NCBI GenBank assembly: GCA_900299145.1
Contig: OMIN01000111.1
Location: 1 to 64,000 of the forward strand
Length of the DNA stretch: 64,000 nucleotides
Reading direction: 5' to 3'
Source of the DNA: Betaproteobacteria bacterium
Lineage (GTDB): Bacteria; Pseudomonadota; Gammaproteobacteria; Burkholderiales; SG8-41
The position numbers were made by a program, and so were the translations under genes. A model generated the notes under the pieces. It saw only the letters and a list, made by a program, of their open reading frames with translations. It did not search any database and had not been told where the DNA came from. Positions 17,270 to 25,546 of the stretch are shown here, piece after piece; position 1 is the first letter of the stretch; each line of letters starts with the position of its first letter.

Positions 17270-18340
17270 CTAGCTGTTCAGCTTCGGCGAAATTCCCAGC
17301 AGCCGCGCCGGGTTGTCGCACAAAATCATTTCGCGTTCGCGGTGCGTCAGACCGGGGATCGATTCGACGAAATCCACCGGCTGCTTCTCCGACATGGCCT
17401 GCGGGAAATCCGTGCCGGCGACGATGCGATCCACACCCACCAGATCGATCAGATTGCGCATGACTTTCGGGTGATGCGTGATGAGATCGTAATGGAAGCG
17501 GCGCAGATAATGTTCCGCCGGCTTTTTCATGTGTTTTAACGTGGGGCTTACCTTGAAGGCCAGTTCCATGCGCCCGATCAGCCAAGGGAAGGTGCCGCCG
17601 GCGTGCGGCAAGAACACTTCCAGTTTAGGGAAGGCATCGAGCACGCCGCCGCACATCAGGCTGGTGGCGGCATAACCGGCTTCCTGTGGATTGCCCAGCG
17701 TGTTGATCATGAAGTAATCCTTCATGCGCTCCGGGCCGGTGGGGTAAAGGTTGGTGAGCGTCAGGGCCAGCCCCAAGCCTTCCACGCGCTCGTAAATCGG
17801 CCAGAATTCTTTTTCGTGCAGGTTCTTGCCGAGAATATGCTCGGCAATAAACACCGTGCGCATGCACGGGAACTTTGCCGCGCGTTCGAGCTCCCGCGCG
17901 GCGAGTTTTACATCCTGCATGGGCAGGATAATGCTGCCATAGAATTTATCCGGGTACTTATTGTGCGCGTCGACGCAGGCGTCGTTATGCGCCACGCACA
18001 GTTCCAGCCCGAAATCCGGTGGCGCCCAGTACATCAGCGGGTTGGTCATCGACAGCGCGTAGGTGTCGCACTTGCGCTTTTTCATGTCCGCGATGATGTC
18101 GTCGAGGTTGGTCATGGTCTTGCGCATGACGGAGCGCTGCGTGCAGTCGGGTACCGAGATCACCACCGGGTTGCCCTTGTCGTCCTCGCCCATGACCGCG
18201 CCATTGGTGGGGCCTTTTTTAATCATCAAGTCCACGAACGCCTGCGGATACCAGTGCATATGCGCATCTATCACGCGCGGGTAGCGGGCCGTGCCGCTGG
18301 CGGTGCCCGTTTCCGGGTGGTGAAGTTGTTCGTCGGACAA
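17270..18340 (-). CDS. Amidohydrolase-2 family protein (ACMSD/resorcylate decarboxylase-like)
   Basis: A 356-residue TIM-barrel protein of the amidohydrolase-related family that includes aminocarboxymuconate-semialdehyde decarboxylase and gamma-resorcylate decarboxylase. The metal motif H27-x-H29 (DAHMHW), His246 (LPHAGG) and Asp311 (AGTDFP) are present. The usual strand-5 histidine appears replaced in the segment LTLTNLYP (193-200). The start codon is TTG at 18340, supported by AGGAG 7 nt upstream. It is second in an operon behind a maleylacetate-reductase-like gene, a pairing that recalls resorcylate/hydroxyquinol catabolism, but the reaction is not established. Confidence 0.8.
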   Translation of the reverse strand: MSDEQLHHPETGTASGTARYPRVIDAHMHWYPQAFVDLMIKKGPTNGAVMGEDDKGNPVVISVPDCTQRSVMRKTMTNLDDIIADMKKRKCDTYALSMTNPLMYWAPPDFGLELCVAHNDACVDAHNKYPDKFYGSIILPMQDVKLAARELERAAKFPCMRTVFIAEHILGKNLHEKEFWPIYERVEGLGLALTLTNLYPTGPERMKDYFMINTLGNPQEAGYAATSLMCGGVLDAFPKLEVFLPHAGGTFPWLIGRMELAFKVSPTLKHMKKPAEHYLRRFHYDLITHHPKVMRNLIDLVGVDRIVAGTDFPQAMSEKQPVDFVESIPGLTHREREMILCDNPARLLGISPKLNS

Positions 18341-18394
18341 AATGCGCTCCTGCTTCTTGCGTTAATCGGTTAGGGAAAATGGCCGTTGCGACGA

Positions 18395-19591
18395 TTACCA
18401 CATTTGCTTAATCAGATCGGTCAGCTCGGATTTGTCTTTGATCTTGCGCGCGTTCTGGTGCAGGTAAAAATCACCCATCGCGTCGTCGGCGATGCGCTCG
18501 ATGCCCTCCAGCGGAATGTTCGCATCGCGCAGACGCACCGGCATGCCGAGCTTGCGGTAAAAATCATCGATGAAATCCGGCGCGCGCGCTGCCGCTTCTT
18601 TTTCAGGTAGCCCGTTGGCGACGCCCAGTTCCCTCGCCAGCCGCGCGAGACCACTCGAGGTTTGTTCGAGATTGAAACGCATCACCCACGACGTGGTGAG
18701 CGTGCTGGCGTCACCGTGGCTGATGTGCGTATAGAGCGTGTCGAGCACGTGGCCCAGCGACGAAATCAGCCCGAAGGCTCGCCCACGCATGGCGTCGAGT
18801 GCGCGGTTGCTGAGAAACGACGCCGCCACCAGATTCATGCGTGCCGTGGTGTTGTTGGGTTCTACGCGCAGGAGTGGCAGCGCTTCCACCGACAGCCGCA
18901 TGGCGTGCAGCAAATCGGAAAGCGACAGCGGGTTGATGCGCGGCGTGGCGACCCCCGCCATGATGCCGCTCAACGCGGAGGCCGAGGTGCTCATGAAGAG
19001 TTCCACTGGCGCCGTGAGCAGGGCGTCGTCGTCCCAGATCATCGCAAATGGCCGCGTTTTCGGGTCAAACAACTCCAGCCGGTGATCACGTTCGACATCC
19101 TTCACGGCGGTGCCCGCTCGCGTCATTGCCGTGCTGGGCGTGGTCAGCACCAGAATATTGGGAATCTTCGGCGCCATCAATTTTGGGCTGACCGGCGGCT
19201 GGCCGGGCGGATATTGCGTGCAGATGTCGTGGATGTCGCCTTTTTCGGCGAGCAGGATAATGATCGCGCGCGCCGTTACCATCGCGCTGCCGCCGCCGAT
19301 GGCGATGATCAGATCCGCACCGGCTTCGCGCGCGGCGGCCGCGCCCGCCTTGACCGAAGGCAGCGGCGAAGAAGTCTCCACGCCGTCAAACACGCCGGCG
19401 AATTTGTCACCGAGTTGTGCCTGCACTTTGGCGATCAGGTCGGTTTTGGTCGCCACCGATTTGCCGCAAACGATGAACGCGCGCTTGGCGCGGGTGCGAT
19501 CGACTTCGCCGCGCAGTTCGTTGATGGCACCCTTGCCGGCATGCAGGCTTAACGGGAACGAGCGGTGTCTAAAGGGCGCGGCGGCTTCCAT
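18395..19591 (-). CDS. Iron-type alcohol dehydrogenase / maleylacetate reductase-like protein
   Basis: A 398-residue protein with the Fe-ADH fold: NAD(P)-binding region with IAIGGGSAM (97-104), the TTPSTAMTRAGTAVKD loop, and a helical C-terminal domain with His281 and His292 in the place of the later metal ligands. The usual D-A-L-x-H metal motif reads S205-A-L-S-G209, so the first two ligands are missing. Maleylacetate reductases are metal-poor members of the family, making that a candidate role. The start at 19591 has GAGGAG 7 nt upstream; the longer frame lacks support. It leads the operon with the amidohydrolase and two hotdog genes. Confidence 0.8.
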   Translation of the reverse strand: MEAAAPFRHRSFPLSLHAGKGAINELRGEVDRTRAKRAFIVCGKSVATKTDLIAKVQAQLGDKFAGVFDGVETSSPLPSVKAGAAAAREAGADLIIAIGGGSAMVTARAIIILLAEKGDIHDICTQYPPGQPPVSPKLMAPKIPNILVLTTPSTAMTRAGTAVKDVERDHRLELFDPKTRPFAMIWDDDALLTAPVELFMSTSASALSGIMAGVATPRINPLSLSDLLHAMRLSVEALPLLRVEPNNTTARMNLVAASFLSNRALDAMRGRAFGLISSLGHVLDTLYTHISHGDASTLTTSWVMRFNLEQTSSGLARLARELGVANGLPEKEAAARAPDFIDDFYRKLGMPVRLRDANIPLEGIERIADDAMGDFYLHQNARKIKDKSELTDLIKQMW

Positions 19592-19810
19592 GCGGGTCTC
19601 CTCGCGGTGCGGGTAGGCGTTTTGAAATGTGAACTTTGAAGGGGCAAATGCCAGGAACGCGCATGATACGCGGCACGGCAACGGGATGAAAGCCGGTGTC
19701 TGCGCGGTGGACATTCCCGCACAAGGCGTGAACAATCGGTTCCACCAAGATCGCCATTGTCGAGTCCCATTTCGATTGCCTATTCACTTACAAATTCGCG
19801 TGCAAAATTG

Positions 19811-19846
19811 CGTGCCCATCTTCGTGCCCATCCGCGTACCCATCCC
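19811..19846. repeat. Three 12-bp tandem repeats upstream of MFS gene
   Basis: Imperfect units CGTGCCCATCTT, CGTGCCCATCCG and CGTACCCATCCC end 23 nt before the MFS start codon. They sit in the leader or promoter of that gene and are too few to judge their function. Confidence 0.5.
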
Positions 19847-19869
19847 CGGCGCATGACCCTTCAAGCTGT

Positions 19870-21297
19870 ATGACACCCAACTCCGCTCCCGTACCATGGC
19901 CCGGCTTGATCGCCATCGGTTTGGGTGCGGCCATCGCGCCGATGGATTTTGCGGTCAACGTGGCGTTCCCGGCGATCAGCGAGGCGTTCGCGCTGAACGT
20001 CGCGGCAATACGCTGGGTGGTGATTTGTTACGTGGTGACCTACGCCAGCCTGATGCTGGCCTGCGGCAAATTGGGCGATGTGATCGGGCATCGCCGAGTG
20101 TTTTGCGCGGGGCTGGTCACCGGCGCGCTGGCGTTCACGGCATGCGGGTTGGCGGTGAATTACGAGTGGCTGTTGGCAGCTCGCGCGCTGCAAGGTGTTG
20201 CCACTGCGCTGGTGTTGAGCTGCGCACCGGCGCTGGTGGTGGAGCTGTGCGGCGTGTCGCGGCGCACGTGGGCGTTGAGCCGCTACGCCATGTCCGGTGC
20301 GCTGGCGGGCATCGCGGGGCCCGTCATTGGCGGTTTGGTCATACAGGGAATGGGGTGGGCAGGGGTGTTCTGGTTTCGTTTGCCGGTGACGTTGCTGGCG
20401 CTGCTGTTGATGATGCGATTACCGGCGCCTCCGCATGCCTTTCCACCGCGCCAGCGGTTCAATTTTCTGTCCGCGCTGCTGATGGCGGCCGCCCTGGCGC
20501 TGTTGTTAATCACGCCTGCGCTGGCGAGCGCTGCCATGACTGCGGCGTTTCCCGCGCAGTTGCCCTGGGTGGCCGGCGCTACGGGCGCCGCTTTGCTGGC
20601 GTGGTTTGTGCAGCGCGAGCGCCGCGGCGCGGAACCGGTGCTGCCTGCGGCGGCGCTGCGCAATCGCGCGCTGCTGGCGGCGAATCTGGGCAGCGTGATG
20701 GTCAGCTTTACGGGGTTCGCCATTCCGCTGCTGACGCCGTATTATCTGGTGCGCATCGGCGGTCACAATGCAGCGTCGATGGGGTTGTTGTTGGCGACGG
20801 CCACGGCGGGGCTCTTTGCGGCTTCCACGGCGGCGCCGCGCGTGGTGCGTCTGTGGGGCCAACGCCATGCGATTCTTCTGGGCGCTGCGATGGTTGCGCT
20901 GGCGCAATTCGCGATTGCGCTATGGACACTGACACCTGCCGCGCCGCCGCTGATCGCGCTGATTGCCGCGCTGGTGTTGCATGGCGCGGGCATCGGCCTG
21001 TTTCAGGTGAGCTATACCGATTATGTCGTGGCGAGTTTGCCGTACGAGAATCGCGGTGTTGCCGGTGGACTTACGCTGTTGACGCGCACAACCGGCGTGA
21101 TTATTGCGGCTGTGGTTTTGAGCAGCGGATTTGAATGGTCCGAATCGCGCCATCTCGCGGCGGGGGTTGCTGCCACGGCGGCGTTTCACGCGGCGTTTGG
21201 CACGGTGTTTTGGTCGACGGCGGTGTTGCTAGCGGGGCTGGTGATGTTGGCGTGGGTTTGGCCTGCGCGCCGTGCTGTTAGTACACGCGGTTCGTAA
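19870..21297 (+). CDS. MFS transporter, DHA2-like drug/solute exporter
   Basis: A 475-residue major facilitator with about 14 hydrophobic segments, the number expected for the DHA2 family of proton-driven exporters. The first helices run GLIAIGLGAAIAPMDFAVNVAFPAI, where the Asp and the xxNVAFPAI pattern match motif D1 of DHA2 proteins, and GKLGDVIGHRR is the conserved loop 2-3 motif. The ribosome binding site is weak. It is divergent from the reductase/amidohydrolase operon. It may export an intermediate or a toxic aromatic compound, which is inference from position only. Confidence 0.9.
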   Translation: MTPNSAPVPWPGLIAIGLGAAIAPMDFAVNVAFPAISEAFALNVAAIRWVVICYVVTYASLMLACGKLGDVIGHRRVFCAGLVTGALAFTACGLAVNYEWLLAARALQGVATALVLSCAPALVVELCGVSRRTWALSRYAMSGALAGIAGPVIGGLVIQGMGWAGVFWFRLPVTLLALLLMMRLPAPPHAFPPRQRFNFLSALLMAAALALLLITPALASAAMTAAFPAQLPWVAGATGAALLAWFVQRERRGAEPVLPAAALRNRALLAANLGSVMVSFTGFAIPLLTPYYLVRIGGHNAASMGLLLATATAGLFAASTAAPRVVRLWGQRHAILLGAAMVALAQFAIALWTLTPAAPPLIALIAALVLHGAGIGLFQVSYTDYVVASLPYENRGVAGGLTLLTRTTGVIIAAVVLSSGFEWSESRHLAAGVAATAAFHAAFGTVFWSTAVLLAGLVMLAWVWPARRAVSTRGS

Positions 21298-21329
21298 TTT
21301 ATTGCACACGCTGTGCGCAGGATTCTTCA

Positions 21330-21348
21330 TAACTATTTGTTTTTATTA
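21330..21348 (-). repeat. Dispersed 19-bp A+T-rich motif, reverse copy
   Basis: Minus-strand reading TAATAAAAACAAATAGTTA, 18 of 19 matches, 32 nt after the stop of the MFS gene. Confidence 0.85.
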
Positions 21349-21453
21349 AGAAATTGTAAGTTTCAATGGGCGCTCAAGACTCGCTGTCTGGCGCAGTGCG
21401 GCGCGCCCACGCGGCGCAGTCCAGCGCAGCTAGCGGAACATGCCACGTACTGG

Positions 21454-21473
21454 ATTCCAGACTTCGCTGGAAT
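21454..21473. repeat. Palindromic 20-bp repeat (dRS3/REP-like), single copy
   Basis: ATTCCAGACTTCGCTGGAAT, a close relative of the inverted pair at 13137-13239, lies between the MFS gene and the next CoA-transferase gene. Confidence 0.7.
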
Positions 21474-21622
21474 GACGGGTGAGGTAAATTACGCCAAACA
21501 GACGATCCAAACAGAATCCCCAAGCCCGCACGAATGGAGAAAGCAGCAATGAATCACCGGCACAAATTTCATAAGGTTCGTTTTTATACGGTTCGTTCAC
21601 AACCCCGCCACGGAGCCGCATC

Positions 21623-22834
21623 ATGAGCCAACTCCCGCTGACCGGCATGCGCGTGGTGGAGTTCGGGCAGATTATTTCCGGGCCGACTGCCGGGCTGATT
21701 TTTGCTGACATGGGCGCCGACGTGGTGAAGGTCGAGCCGGTGGATGCCGGCGGGCCGGCGCGGCCCAACAACATCCGCAACGGCTCGTTTTTCTATTTCA
21801 ACCGCAACAAGCGCGGCCTCGCGGTCAACATTGCCACGCCGGAAGGCCTGGAAGTGGCGCGGCGGCTGGTGACGCGCGCCGATATCGTGATCGAAAACAT
21901 GGCGCCGGGCACCATGGATCGGCTGGGCCTCGGCTACGCCAAGGTGAGCGAGATGAACCCGCGCGTGGTGTATTGCAGCATCAAGGGTTATCTCACCGGG
22001 CCTTACTCCAAGCGCACGCTGATGGACGAGCCGGGGCAGATGGCCTCGGGGCTGGCCTACATGACCGGGCTGCCCGACCGGCCGCTGCGCGCGGGCGCGT
22101 CGGTGGTGGACATGGGTGCGGCAACCTATGCCGTCATCGGCGTGATGGCGGCGCTCCTTACGCGCGAGAAGACGGGCAAGGGGCAGCACATTACCGGCGG
22201 CCTCTTCGAGACTGCGCTGTTTTACGTCGGCCAGCATATGTCGAATTCGCAGCTTTCCGGAGAAGCGCCGGTGCCGATGTCCACCGCGCGCAGTGCCAAG
22301 GGCGGGCGTACCGCGATTTACGACTTGTTCAAATGCAAGGGCGGCAAGCAGGTGTTCATCGGCATCATGAGCGATCCGCAGTGGCCGCGTGCGTGCGCCG
22401 CGCTGGGGCTGGACGATCTGGCGGCGGACCCGGCGTTAAAACTCAACGGCGGGCGCGGCGCGCAGCGTGACATGCTGATGGCGCGCATTGGCAAGGCCGT
22501 AGCTGACCGCGAGGCGGAAGACGTGGTGGATGCGCTGGTGCAGGCGGGCGTGACAGTGGCGCCGCTCAACACGCCGGTGACAGTCTTGGAAGACCGCCAT
22601 GTTAAATCCGAAGGGCGCATGCTGCCGGCCGAAATCGGCGGCAAGGCCGGGCGGTTACCGCCGCTGCCATTCGAGAGCAGCAACTATAAATTTGAGCTGC
22701 GCCAGCATGCGCCGGCTGATACAGGCAGAGATACTGGCGAGATATTGCGTGAGTTGGGGTATTCGGCGGATGAGGTGGATGAGCTGGCACGCAAGGGGCT
22801 GGTGCGCGGGCCGGGGTTGGCTGGGGCGGTTTAA
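21623..22834 (+). CDS. Family III CoA-transferase (CaiB/BaiF)
   Basis: A 403-residue CoA-transferase with the usual start (GMRVVEFGQIISGPTAGLIFADMGADVVKVE), Asp163 at the catalytic position (SVVDMGAATY) and the GKGQHITGGLFE segment. The nearby GGAG supports the start at 21623. It stands alone between an exporter gene and an A+T-rich accessory gene. It shares only family-level features with the other three CoA-transferases in the window, so separate substrates are likely. Substrate unknown. Confidence 0.92.
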   Translation: MSQLPLTGMRVVEFGQIISGPTAGLIFADMGADVVKVEPVDAGGPARPNNIRNGSFFYFNRNKRGLAVNIATPEGLEVARRLVTRADIVIENMAPGTMDRLGLGYAKVSEMNPRVVYCSIKGYLTGPYSKRTLMDEPGQMASGLAYMTGLPDRPLRAGASVVDMGAATYAVIGVMAALLTREKTGKGQHITGGLFETALFYVGQHMSNSQLSGEAPVPMSTARSAKGGRTAIYDLFKCKGGKQVFIGIMSDPQWPRACAALGLDDLAADPALKLNGGRGAQRDMLMARIGKAVADREAEDVVDALVQAGVTVAPLNTPVTVLEDRHVKSEGRMLPAEIGGKAGRLPPLPFESSNYKFELRQHAPADTGRDTGEILRELGYSADEVDELARKGLVRGPGLAGAV

Positions 22835-23023
22835 AGCAAGGCGAAGGGTGGATAGTCTACAAATGAGATAAGCCTAAGTTGCAATTGGGAGTGAGTGTCT
22901 GTTCTGCGTCGATTGTTAATGCGGGTTAGGAATGCGATTAAATTCTGTTTCTTATTGAAATTAACAGTTTTTTGGGATTCCGGATTGAGCATTTTAACCG
23001 TCGTGTCCGCCTGTTAAAACTAG

Positions 23024-24071
23024 TTGGGTATCCTAAAAAGGTGAGCCAATGTGGCTTGAGATGTCCCAGAATAGCGTGCACGGAGGTCTCGGCTGGGCTT
23101 TCACCGAGTGCCTCTGGTCACCGACTCACCAGAATCCCTCGGGTAGCTGGTCGTTTTGGGAAATTCTGAAGCGTGTACGCAAGGGAGACATAGTCTTTCA
23201 CCTGAGAGGTAAGAGCCCCCGCACGGACTTTGTTGGGTACTCGATAGCAGACTCAAATGGCTACCAGACGCAGGACAGGCCACCCATGCCGGGTCAGTGG
23301 GCATATGCCACCTCCTTCTATCGCGTACCGCTTACAGGCTTCGTACCGTTTCTCGACCCGATCCCACTTGGAGGCGTATTCAGCGAACGCGACGTGCAGC
23401 TGCGCGAGTACTTCTCGGAGAACAAAAGCCGACCACGCCGGCTACACGAGCATATCTTCTTCGTTGTTCAAGCTGGTCGGCTTCAGTGTCTGAATGGTGC
23501 CTACCTATCGGAGTTCGGCGAGGAGCTCGCGAACATCATCCTTGGTCCTCGTTTTGGCGGCAAGTCCGGGCAGGCGAACGGAGTGTCCGTATCCGCGCGC
23601 ACTGGCGAACAAATTGCTCAGGTGAAAGCACGAATAGGGCAATCGGTGTTTTCGGCGAACGTGCGCCAGAATTACGGGAATCGATGTTGCTTTCCGGGGT
23701 GTAGCGTTGCTGAGGATCGCTTCCTAGTCGGAGCTCACATCGCTCGTTGGTCTGATGCAAGAGAGCTCAGAGGCGACACGTCTAATGGGCTGTGCTTTTG
23801 TTTGCTTCATGATCGAGCATTTGAAATAGGACTTTTCACCCTCACGGCTGAGCTCCGTATCGCGGCCAATAGCGCAAAGCTCGCGAAAAGCCCATGGGCC
23901 AAGGAGAACATCGCCCCATATGAAGGCGAGAAAATAGCTCTAGGGGCGATCAAGCCCGCGGTGGAGTCGGTGCGTCAACATTGGGAACGGATTGGCTTCG
24001 TGCCGAATCGCAATGACGCCTAACAACAGCATGTAGCGAACGGCACTGTGCGCCGTCGCTGATGCTGTGCG
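23024..24071 (+). mobile_element. Isolated integron-type gene cassette
   Basis: The EVE-HNH gene is enclosed by features of a mobile gene cassette: GTTGGGT (23023-23029, matching GTTRRRY) 20 nt before the start codon and a folded attC site at its 3' end, the gene's stop codon lying within attC. Recombination between G and T would give these borders. An alternative left border is the GTTAAAA at 23013-23019, the same heptamer as at the right end. No integrase gene or second cassette is visible, so this would be a single cassette at a secondary site. Confidence 0.65.
23049..24023 (+). CDS. EVE-like plus HNH endonuclease, predicted modification-dependent nuclease
   Basis: A 324-residue protein with two parts. 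The N-terminal region (about 1-165), with a GDIVFHLRGKSPRTDFVGYSI core, resembles EVE/PUA-type modified-base readers. The C-terminal region (about 205-265) is an HNH nuclease: CCFPGC (213-218), His230 in GAHIARW, Asn246 in SNGLCF and His254. This layout is that of stand-alone type IV-like restriction enzymes that cut modified foreign DNA. AGGTGA 5 nt before the ATG supports the start. The gene is more A+T-rich than its neighbours and its stop lies inside an attC site, so it is an acquired cassette. The EVE assignment is less sure than the HNH one. Confidence 0.8.
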   Translation: MWLEMSQNSVHGGLGWAFTECLWSPTHQNPSGSWSFWEILKRVRKGDIVFHLRGKSPRTDFVGYSIADSNGYQTQDRPPMPGQWAYATSFYRVPLTGFVPFLDPIPLGGVFSERDVQLREYFSENKSRPRRLHEHIFFVVQAGRLQCLNGAYLSEFGEELANIILGPRFGGKSGQANGVSVSARTGEQIAQVKARIGQSVFSANVRQNYGNRCCFPGCSVAEDRFLVGAHIARWSDARELRGDTSNGLCFCLLHDRAFEIGLFTLTAELRIAANSAKLAKSPWAKENIAPYEGEKIALGAIKPAVESVRQHWERIGFVPNRNDA

Positions 24072-24077
24072 TTAAAA
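24018..24077 (+). other. attC: Integron attC recombination site
   Basis: A 60-nt site runs from GCCTAAC (fits RYYYAAC) to GTTAAAA (GTTRRRY except the last base). The strand folds: AAC with GTT, ACAGCAT (24026-24032) with ATGCTGT (24062-24068), AGCG (24035-24038) with CGCT (24057-24060), then a single bulged A24039 and ACGGC with GCCGT around a 7-nt loop. A single-base bulge between paired boxes and an unpaired spacer are hallmarks of attC. The stop codon of the HNH gene lies in the first box. Confidence 0.8.
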
Positions 24078-24216
24078 GTCAGCTTACCGTATCCACTACT
24101 TCCACTTTGCACCGCAAGTGGCTCTTGGAGTCGGCCTTCACGCTTTTCGCGAATGCTCACAGGTTCGTGGCCATCCATTCCCCTGAATGCCGATGACTGC
24201 AACAGCCGCATGACTG

Positions 24217-24236
24217 GTTCCCGCTTGCGCGGGAAC
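24217..24236. repeat. Palindromic 20-bp repeat (dRS3/REP-like), single copy
   Basis: GTTCCCGCTTGCGCGGGAAC, flanked by text typical of these intergenic repeats, lies between the cassette and the convergent Bug gene. Confidence 0.7.
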
Positions 24237-24289
24237 GGCGCATTGGCATACTGGCTTCTGCAGCGCTTTGGCCGCTGCAACCTCGCCCT

Positions 24290-25267
24290 TTATTGCTCCA
24301 ACTTGATCTTCGCCGTCTTGATAATGTTGGCGTACTTGGCGTGATCGGTTTTGATCAGCGCCCCGAACTGATCCGGCGTGGAGGTGAACGGATCCATGCC
24401 CTGACTTGACAGTTTTTCGCGGATGTCGGACTGCGTCAGTGCGCGGTTGACCTCGGCGTTGAGTTTGTCGATGATGGGCCGGGGCGCTGCCGCCTGCGCG
24501 AGAAAGCCGTACCACACGTTGAGTGTGAAGCCCTTCAAGCCAGCTTCGGCAGCGGTGGGTACGGCGGGCAGCGCCGTGAGGCGGGTGTCGCCGGTGCTGG
24601 CGAGAGCGATCAGGCGGCCGCTCTTGATGTGGCCGATGGCGACGATGGGTGGGCTGTAATACATCTGTATCTGGCCACCGACGGTGTCGGTGAGCGCGGG
24701 TATCGAGCCTTTGTACGGGATATGCTGCGTTTTCACGGCAGCCTGCATGTTGAAAAATTCGCCCGCCAGATGCGTGACGGTGCCGCTGCCGCCGGACCCG
24801 TAGTTCAATTGCCCGGGCCGGCTTTTGGCGAAGGCGATGAAGTCGCGCAGGTTGCGCGCGGGTATTGATGGGTGGATGACCAGCACCAGTTGCGTGCTGG
24901 AGACGGTGGCGATGGCGGCGAAATCGCGGATCACGTCGTACGGCGTGGGCGCGAGATTGGGCACGATGACGTGTGAACTCAAAATCGACAGCAGTGTGTA
25001 GCCGTCGGCAGGCGCTTTCACCATGGCCTCGGTGCCGATCACGGTGTTGCCGCCGGGCCGGTTGTCGACGATGATTTGCTGGCCCCAGGCTTCGGTGAGC
25101 CTGGGGCCCACCAGCCGCGCCATGATGTCGGTGGTGCCGCCTGCAGGGTAGGGGCTGATGATGCGGATGGGCTTGGCAGGGTAGGTTGGCTGTGCCTGGA
25201 CTGCCACAGTCGCGGCCAGTAACAGGCTGGCGGCTACGCAGGCGGCTGTAAAACGAAATTGCGTCAT
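24290..25267 (-). CDS. Bug/TctC-family periplasmic solute receptor
   Basis: A 325-residue Bug receptor with a signal peptide ending at VAVQAQ (about residue 26). It has SPYPAGGTTDIMARLVGPRL, VDNRPGGNTVIGTEAM, NYGSGGSGTVTHLAGE and IPYKGSIPALTD in order. GAGGAAA precedes the ATG. It is divergent from another Bug gene (25547), and the spacer between them carries GC-rich direct and inverted repeats. The shared NTVIGTE block places it with the Bug proteins at 25547, 31182 and 39017. Ligand unknown. Confidence 0.92.
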   Translation of the reverse strand: MTQFRFTAACVAASLLLAATVAVQAQPTYPAKPIRIISPYPAGGTTDIMARLVGPRLTEAWGQQIIVDNRPGGNTVIGTEAMVKAPADGYTLLSILSSHVIVPNLAPTPYDVIRDFAAIATVSSTQLVLVIHPSIPARNLRDFIAFAKSRPGQLNYGSGGSGTVTHLAGEFFNMQAAVKTQHIPYKGSIPALTDTVGGQIQMYYSPPIVAIGHIKSGRLIALASTGDTRLTALPAVPTAAEAGLKGFTLNVWYGFLAQAAAPRPIIDKLNAEVNRALTQSDIREKLSSQGMDPFTSTPDQFGALIKTDHAKYANIIKTAKIKLEQ

Positions 25268-25335
25268 GGTGCTTTCCTCAAAGGGCAGCCCACAGTATTC
25301 CGGGTGTGCCCGGCACAGTCAATCCGTTGTCAGAT

Positions 25336-25429
25336 GCGGGCTGCGTGGACTGAAAAAACAATATGGGCCGCTGTAAACCCCGCAGCCCGCAATAAATCTC
25401 CGCAGGCTGCTGTAAACCCCGCAGCCCGC
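25336..25429. repeat. Direct 21-bp repeat with an inverted partner in a divergent promoter region
   Basis: A 21-bp sequence containing TGTAAACCCCGCAGCCCGC occurs at 25370-25390 and again at 25409-25429. The inverse of its end, GCGGGCTGCG, occurs at 25336-25345, so alternative hairpins with either copy are possible. The repeats lie between two divergent Bug genes. Confidence 0.7.
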
Positions 25430-25546
25430 GTGGCGTTCTCACGATTGTAAGGGTGCACAGGATGGACATGCTGCTTGGCAAGTGTGTCGCGACTCTGTAG
25501 TCTCTCAAAAGCACCTGATGCAGAAAAACAGTTGAGGAGAAATGCC

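Noticed and set aside
18662-19552. 296-codon plus-strand frame opposite the Fe-ADH-like gene
   Set aside because: Antisense shadow; rich in Arg/His/Gln with no recognisable fold.
19896-21134. 412-codon plus-strand frame overlapping the MFS gene
   Set aside because: Gly/Arg/Cys-rich frame-shadow of the transporter with no membrane segments.
22871-22930. Possible second attC upstream of the cassette (CCTAA ... TTAGG)
   Set aside because: Outer boxes pair, but the inner arms do not form the box-bulge-box structure seen in the 24018 site.
22941-22959. Possible motif copy upstream of the HNH gene (TCTGTTTCTTATTGA)
   Set aside because: Too many mismatches to the 19-bp consensus; counted as chance in A+T-rich sequence.
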